A stretch of DNA of 64,000 nt from JAFALK01 sp042701975 (GTDB lineage: Bacteria > Pseudomonadota > Gammaproteobacteria > Burkholderiales > Burkholderiaceae_C), in assembly GCA_042701975.1 (NCBI GenBank), contig CP170561.1:3410001-3474000 (forward strand), read 5' to 3'. Below, piece after piece: positions 60,980 to 64,000 of this stretch. Within the stretch, counting starts at the first letter, position 1. Each line of letters starts with the position of its first letter. The position numbers were made by a program, and so were the translations under genes. The notes below the pieces were generated by a model. That model saw only the letters and a program-made list of their open reading frames with translations. It had not been told where the DNA came from and ran no database searches.

Positions 60980-61835
60980 AGACGAGTTCCATCAGCGGCT
61001 GGACGCTGCCGTCGGTGTCGCGCGGGAGGATCTCGGTCTTGTCGATAGCGCGCAGCACGGCGTTGTCCCAATCGGGATCGCCGCTGGGCTTGATGAGCTT
61101 GCGGCCGATGATGGTGCCGTCCGGTGCCACGCGCACTTCCACCGTCGCCGCCGGATTGCCCAGGGGCGTGCCGTTGTAGATGATGTTGGGCTTGACGCGC
61201 GCCACGATGCGGCCTGCATAGCTGGACGACGGACCGGAGCTCTTGAGCGCCGAGCCCTTGCTGGTCTGCCCACCGTTGGCGCCGGCCATGCCCATCATGC
61301 GGTCGAGGTTCTGCTGGCGCAGGGCCTCGCGCTTGGCATCGAGCTCCTTGGCCGCCTTGTCGGCCTTGAGCTTGTCGAGCTTCTCCTGCTTGTCCTTCTT
61401 GTCCTGATCGAGCTTCTTCTGCTTTTCGTCGGCGGCCTTCTTCTCGTCAGCGCGCTTCTTCTCCAGCGCCTTGTCGCGCTCTTCCTGCTCCTTGCGTTCC
61501 TTCTCCTTCTTGGCCTTGGCAACCGCGATATCGGCATCGCGCTGGGCCTGAAGTTCCTCGGCGCTGGGCTGCGGCGGCGGCTTGACCTCGGGCTTGACCT
61601 CAGGCTCGGGCTGCGGAGGTGGCAGGACTTCCTTGGGCGCGGCGGCCTGCGGCACGGCCGACCACAGCTCGGCCTCGAAGGCCGGCGGCGTGCTGGTGTG
61701 CCAGGCCACGCTCAGGCTCAAGGCCACGAAGAGCAGGGCGTGCGCGACCAGCGCGAAGGCAAAGCCGCGGCCCACGCCGGGCGCCTCCGGCGGGCGCAGC
61801 GGATCGTGGAAGCGGGAGAGGGCGAAGCCGGTCAT
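60963..61835 (-). CDS. tolA: TolA protein of the Tol-Pal system
   Basis: 290 residues: cytoplasmic N-terminus, one membrane helix (about 25-44), a Pro/Glu/Lys segment, a long helical region rich in Lys, Glu, Ala and Asp (about 90-170), and a C-terminal TolA/TonB-like domain (about 200-290, with GNPAATVEVRVAPDGTIIGR). TolA links the TolQR motor to TolB and Pal across the periplasm and keeps the outer membrane drawn in at division. It follows tolR after 15 bases. tolB and pal, expected further on, are not here: the next gene is the convergent buf operon. Confidence 0.93.
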   Translation of the reverse strand: MTGFALSRFHDPLRPPEAPGVGRGFAFALVAHALLFVALSLSVAWHTSTPPAFEAELWSAVPQAAAPKEVLPPPQPEPEVKPEVKPPPQPSAEELQAQRDADIAVAKAKKEKERKEQEERDKALEKKRADEKKAADEKQKKLDQDKKDKQEKLDKLKADKAAKELDAKREALRQQNLDRMMGMAGANGGQTSKGSALKSSGPSSSYAGRIVARVKPNIIYNGTPLGNPAATVEVRVAPDGTIIGRKLIKPSGDPDWDNAVLRAIDKTEILPRDTDGSVQPLMELVFKPRD

Positions 61836-61850
61836 ATGTCTGCGGATCTG

Positions 61851-62282
<432 letters not shown>

Positions 62283-62283
62283 C

Positions 62284-62970
62284 TCAGTGGGCCTGGCCGG
62301 GGCCGCCGGCGTTGCGCTGCAGGATGTTGGAGAACTCTTCGATGAAGGTCTCCAGCGTGATGGCGCTGCGGTCGATCTGGCGCGCAAAGCGGTTGAAGGC
62401 CAGCACCGCGGGAATAGCGGCGAACAGCCCGATGGCCGTGGCGACCAGCGCTTCGGCAATGCCCGGGGCCACGGTGGCCAGCGTCACCTGCGTCAGGTTG
62501 GACAGGCCCACGAAGGCGTGCATGATGCCCCAGATGGTGCCGAACAGCCCCACGTAGGGGCTGACCGAACCGACGGACGCGAGGAAGGACAGGTTGCTTT
62601 CCATCGCGTCCAGCTCGCGCTGGAAGCTGGCGCGCATGGCGCGACGCGAGGCGTCCAGCATGGCGCCGCCGTCAGCGATGCGCTTCTCGCGCAGCTTCAA
62701 AAACTCGCGCATGCCGGAGGCGAAGATGCGCTCCAGCGGCGCGCCGTCCTTGCGATTGCCCACGGCGTTGAAGAGCTCGTTCAGGTTCTTGCCCGACCAG
62801 AACTCCTGCTCGAAGGCCTCGTTGCCGGCCTGCACCTTCTTCAGCGAGATCAGCTTGCCGAAGATGACAGTCCAGCTGGCCACGGAAACGAGCAGCAGCG
62901 CGGCGATGACGAGCTGCACGGTGAAGCTGGCGTGCAGGATCAGGGAGACGATGGAGAGGTCGTTGTTCAT
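62284..62970 (-). CDS. tolQ: TolQ protein of the Tol-Pal system
   Basis: 228 residues, MotA/TolQ/ExbB family with three membrane helices (about 12-34, 130-155 and 165-188). The conserved SVSPYVGLFGTIWGIMHAF and ATVAPGIAEALVATAIGLFAA segments carry the proton-channel residues. It forms the stator-like ring with TolR. Ten bases separate it from ybgC. Confidence 0.96.
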   Translation of the reverse strand: MNNDLSIVSLILHASFTVQLVIAALLLVSVASWTVIFGKLISLKKVQAGNEAFEQEFWSGKNLNELFNAVGNRKDGAPLERIFASGMREFLKLREKRIADGGAMLDASRRAMRASFQRELDAMESNLSFLASVGSVSPYVGLFGTIWGIMHAFVGLSNLTQVTLATVAPGIAEALVATAIGLFAAIPAVLAFNRFARQIDRSAITLETFIEEFSNILQRNAGGPGQAH

Positions 62971-62980
62971 TGCGCTTCGT

Positions 62981-63391
62981 TCATTGAGGGATGGCGCTCA
63001 GGATCGCCGGGGGAATTCTGCTGGACTTCAGGGTGTGCGCTTCAACGCAGCCGATGCGGATCTCGCCTTCGGTCAGCAGCTCGTCGCCACGGAAGGCGCG
63101 CTGGAAGATCGTCATGCTCGCACGGCCGACCTCGCGAGGCTCCACGGTGATGCGTAACTGATCGTCAAGCTTTGCACTTTGAAGATAACGCACGCTGGTC
63201 GATGCCACCACAAAGATCAGGCCGGTTTCATCGCGCAGGCGCTGCTGGCCGAAGCCGAAGGAGCGCAGCCACTCGGTGCGGGCGCGCTCGAAGAACTTGA
63301 GGTAGTTGGCATAGAAGACGATGCCACCGGCATCTGTGTCTTCCCAGTACACGCGCAGCTCGAAGTCGAAGGGTTTGAATGAAGACTGCAT
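62981..63391 (-). CDS. ybgC: Acyl-CoA thioesterase YbgC
   Basis: 136 residues, hot-dog fold. The active-site motif is YWEDTDAGGIVFYANYLKF, with the catalytic Asp in EDTDAGG. YbgC hydrolyses short- or medium-chain acyl-CoA and is normally first in the Tol operon. The ATG at 63391 overlaps the aminotransferase stop by one base; a GTG three bases upstream is also possible. Confidence 0.92.
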   Translation of the reverse strand: MQSSFKPFDFELRVYWEDTDAGGIVFYANYLKFFERARTEWLRSFGFGQQRLRDETGLIFVVASTSVRYLQSAKLDDQLRITVEPREVGRASMTIFQRAFRGDELLTEGEIRIGCVEAHTLKSSRIPPAILSAIPQ

Positions 63392-64000
63392 CACAGGCAG
63401 GCCTTCCAGCGCGCCACGGCCTCGCGCAGATCATTCATCGGTCCGGCGAAAGAGAGGCGCAGCCAGCGAGCCGGATCGTCATGGCCGAAATCGCGGCCCG
63501 GCGTCAGCGCGATCTGCGCGTGCTGCATCAGCTCGAAGGCGTAGTCCCAGCTGTTCTTGCCCACGCTGCTCACGTCGATCCACGCGTAAAAGGCACCGTC
63601 CGGCACGACGGGCACCGAAAGGCCCAGCTCGCGCAGGGCAGGCACGATGAAATCACGGCGCTCGCGCAGCTCTGCACGGCGGCGTTCGTATTCGGCGAGG
63701 CTTTGCGCTTCAAAGCAGGCCAGCGCCGCGTGCTGGGCGAGGGCGGAAGGGCAGATGAAGAGGTTCTGCGCCAGCTTCTCCACCGGCGCCACCAGCTCGG
63801 GCGGCAGCACCAGCCAGCCCAGCCGCCAGCCGGTCATGCCGAAATACTTGGAGAAGCTGTTGATCGAGACGATGTGATCGCCCAGGGCCAAGGCGCTCTC
63901 GCCGTAGCGCTCGTCATAGCTCAGGCCGAGGTAGATCTCGTCGACGACCGTGACGCCGCCGCGTTCCTGGACCAATGCCGAAATCGCACGCAGTTCCTCA
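63391..64000 (-). CDS. Pyridoxal-phosphate aminotransferase, class I/II (runs out of the window)
   Basis: C-terminal 203 codons of a gene that continues past 64000. The PLP lysine segment is SFSKYFGMTGWRLGWLVLP and the preceding VVDEIYLGL has the PLP-ring Asp-Tyr pair; the C-terminal Arg that binds the substrate carboxylate is in WLRLSFAG. It resembles aspartate/tyrosine or alanine-type transaminases; the specific substrate cannot be told from this part. It sits directly before ybgC on the same strand. Confidence 0.88.
   Translation of the reverse strand, partial: EELRAISALVQERGGVTVVDEIYLGLSYDERYGESALALGDHIVSINSFSKYFGMTGWRLGWLVLPPELVAPVEKLAQNLFICPSALAQHAALACFEAQSLAEYERRRAELRERRDFIVPALRELGLSVPVVPDGAFYAWIDVSSVGKNSWDYAFELMQHAQIALTPGRDFGHDDPARWLRLSFAGPMNDLREAVARWKACL

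Overview
The window is 64 kb of GC-rich, densely packed chromosomal DNA that reads as a betaproteobacterium of the order Burkholderiales, probably the Comamonadaceae / Rubrivivax-Leptothrix-Roseateles side. Evidence is the order fimV-truA-trpF-trpB-trpA-accD-folC-dedD-cvpA-purF, the smc-zipA pair, a DapC-DapD pair, the Tol cluster, and uniform codon and base use. I saw no phage, insertion sequence, CRISPR array, rRNA gene or plasmid function. The only stretch of more than 300 bases without protein genes is the tRNA region (about 10371-11360); other gaps are under about 265 bases.

Layout. (1) 1-10370: housekeeping block: the fimV end, a terminator, truA, the end of tryptophan synthesis, accD, folC, a SPOR-domain protein, cvpA, purF and gltX. 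(2) 10371-11264: a tRNA operon in which an Ala(GGC)-Glu(TTC)-Asp(GTC) cassette is present twice. (3) 11307-16882: tctBA tricarboxylate transporter genes without tctC, lexA with an SOS box and a small helix-hairpin-helix gene behind it, an asparaginase, and the peroxide switch ohrR-ohr divergent from a DUF1304 gene. (4) 16896-24928, all minus strand: ABC-F ATPase, prmB, a double retropepsin-TPR protein, pilU, dapD, dapC. (5) 25022-32605: a periplasmic binding protein, an amidase, queF with a basic tail, smc and zipA. (6) 32606-40622: an accessory block lying between zipA and ligA, with a homologue of the 1-undecene-forming oxidase UndA, a chemoreceptor, a complete TRAP transporter, an SDR/LysR pair and a small secreted protein. 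(7) 40623-49717: ligA, DUF3297, waaA, a phosphomannomutase, an Ada-AlkA fusion with ogt, an EamA exporter and an AcoR-like regulator without its AAA+ domain. (8) 49979-57832: a GspE/PilB-family ATPase with four 30-residue MshEN-like repeats, a fused 5-oxoprolinase and a second chemoreceptor. (9) 57852-60979: an ECF sigma factor and zinc-finger partner, divergent from a bufA-bufB-bufC-doxX operon of the bufferin type (copper-binding modified peptides made by a multinuclear iron oxidase). (10) 60963-64000: tolA, tolR, tolQ, ybgC and a partial aminotransferase.

The most interesting systems are the bufferin operon with its ECF regulator and a candidate sigma-dependent promoter, the UndA homologue, the GspE-family ATPase with predicted cyclic-di-GMP modules, the double retropepsin fusion, and the duplicated tRNA cassette whose Glu-Asp spacers keep a hairpin but not its sequence. 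Many genes are coupled by ATGA or GTGA start/stop overlaps (trpBA, dapCD, smc-zipA, dctPQM, alkA-ogt, bufBC-doxX, sigma/zinc finger), which supports the chosen starts.
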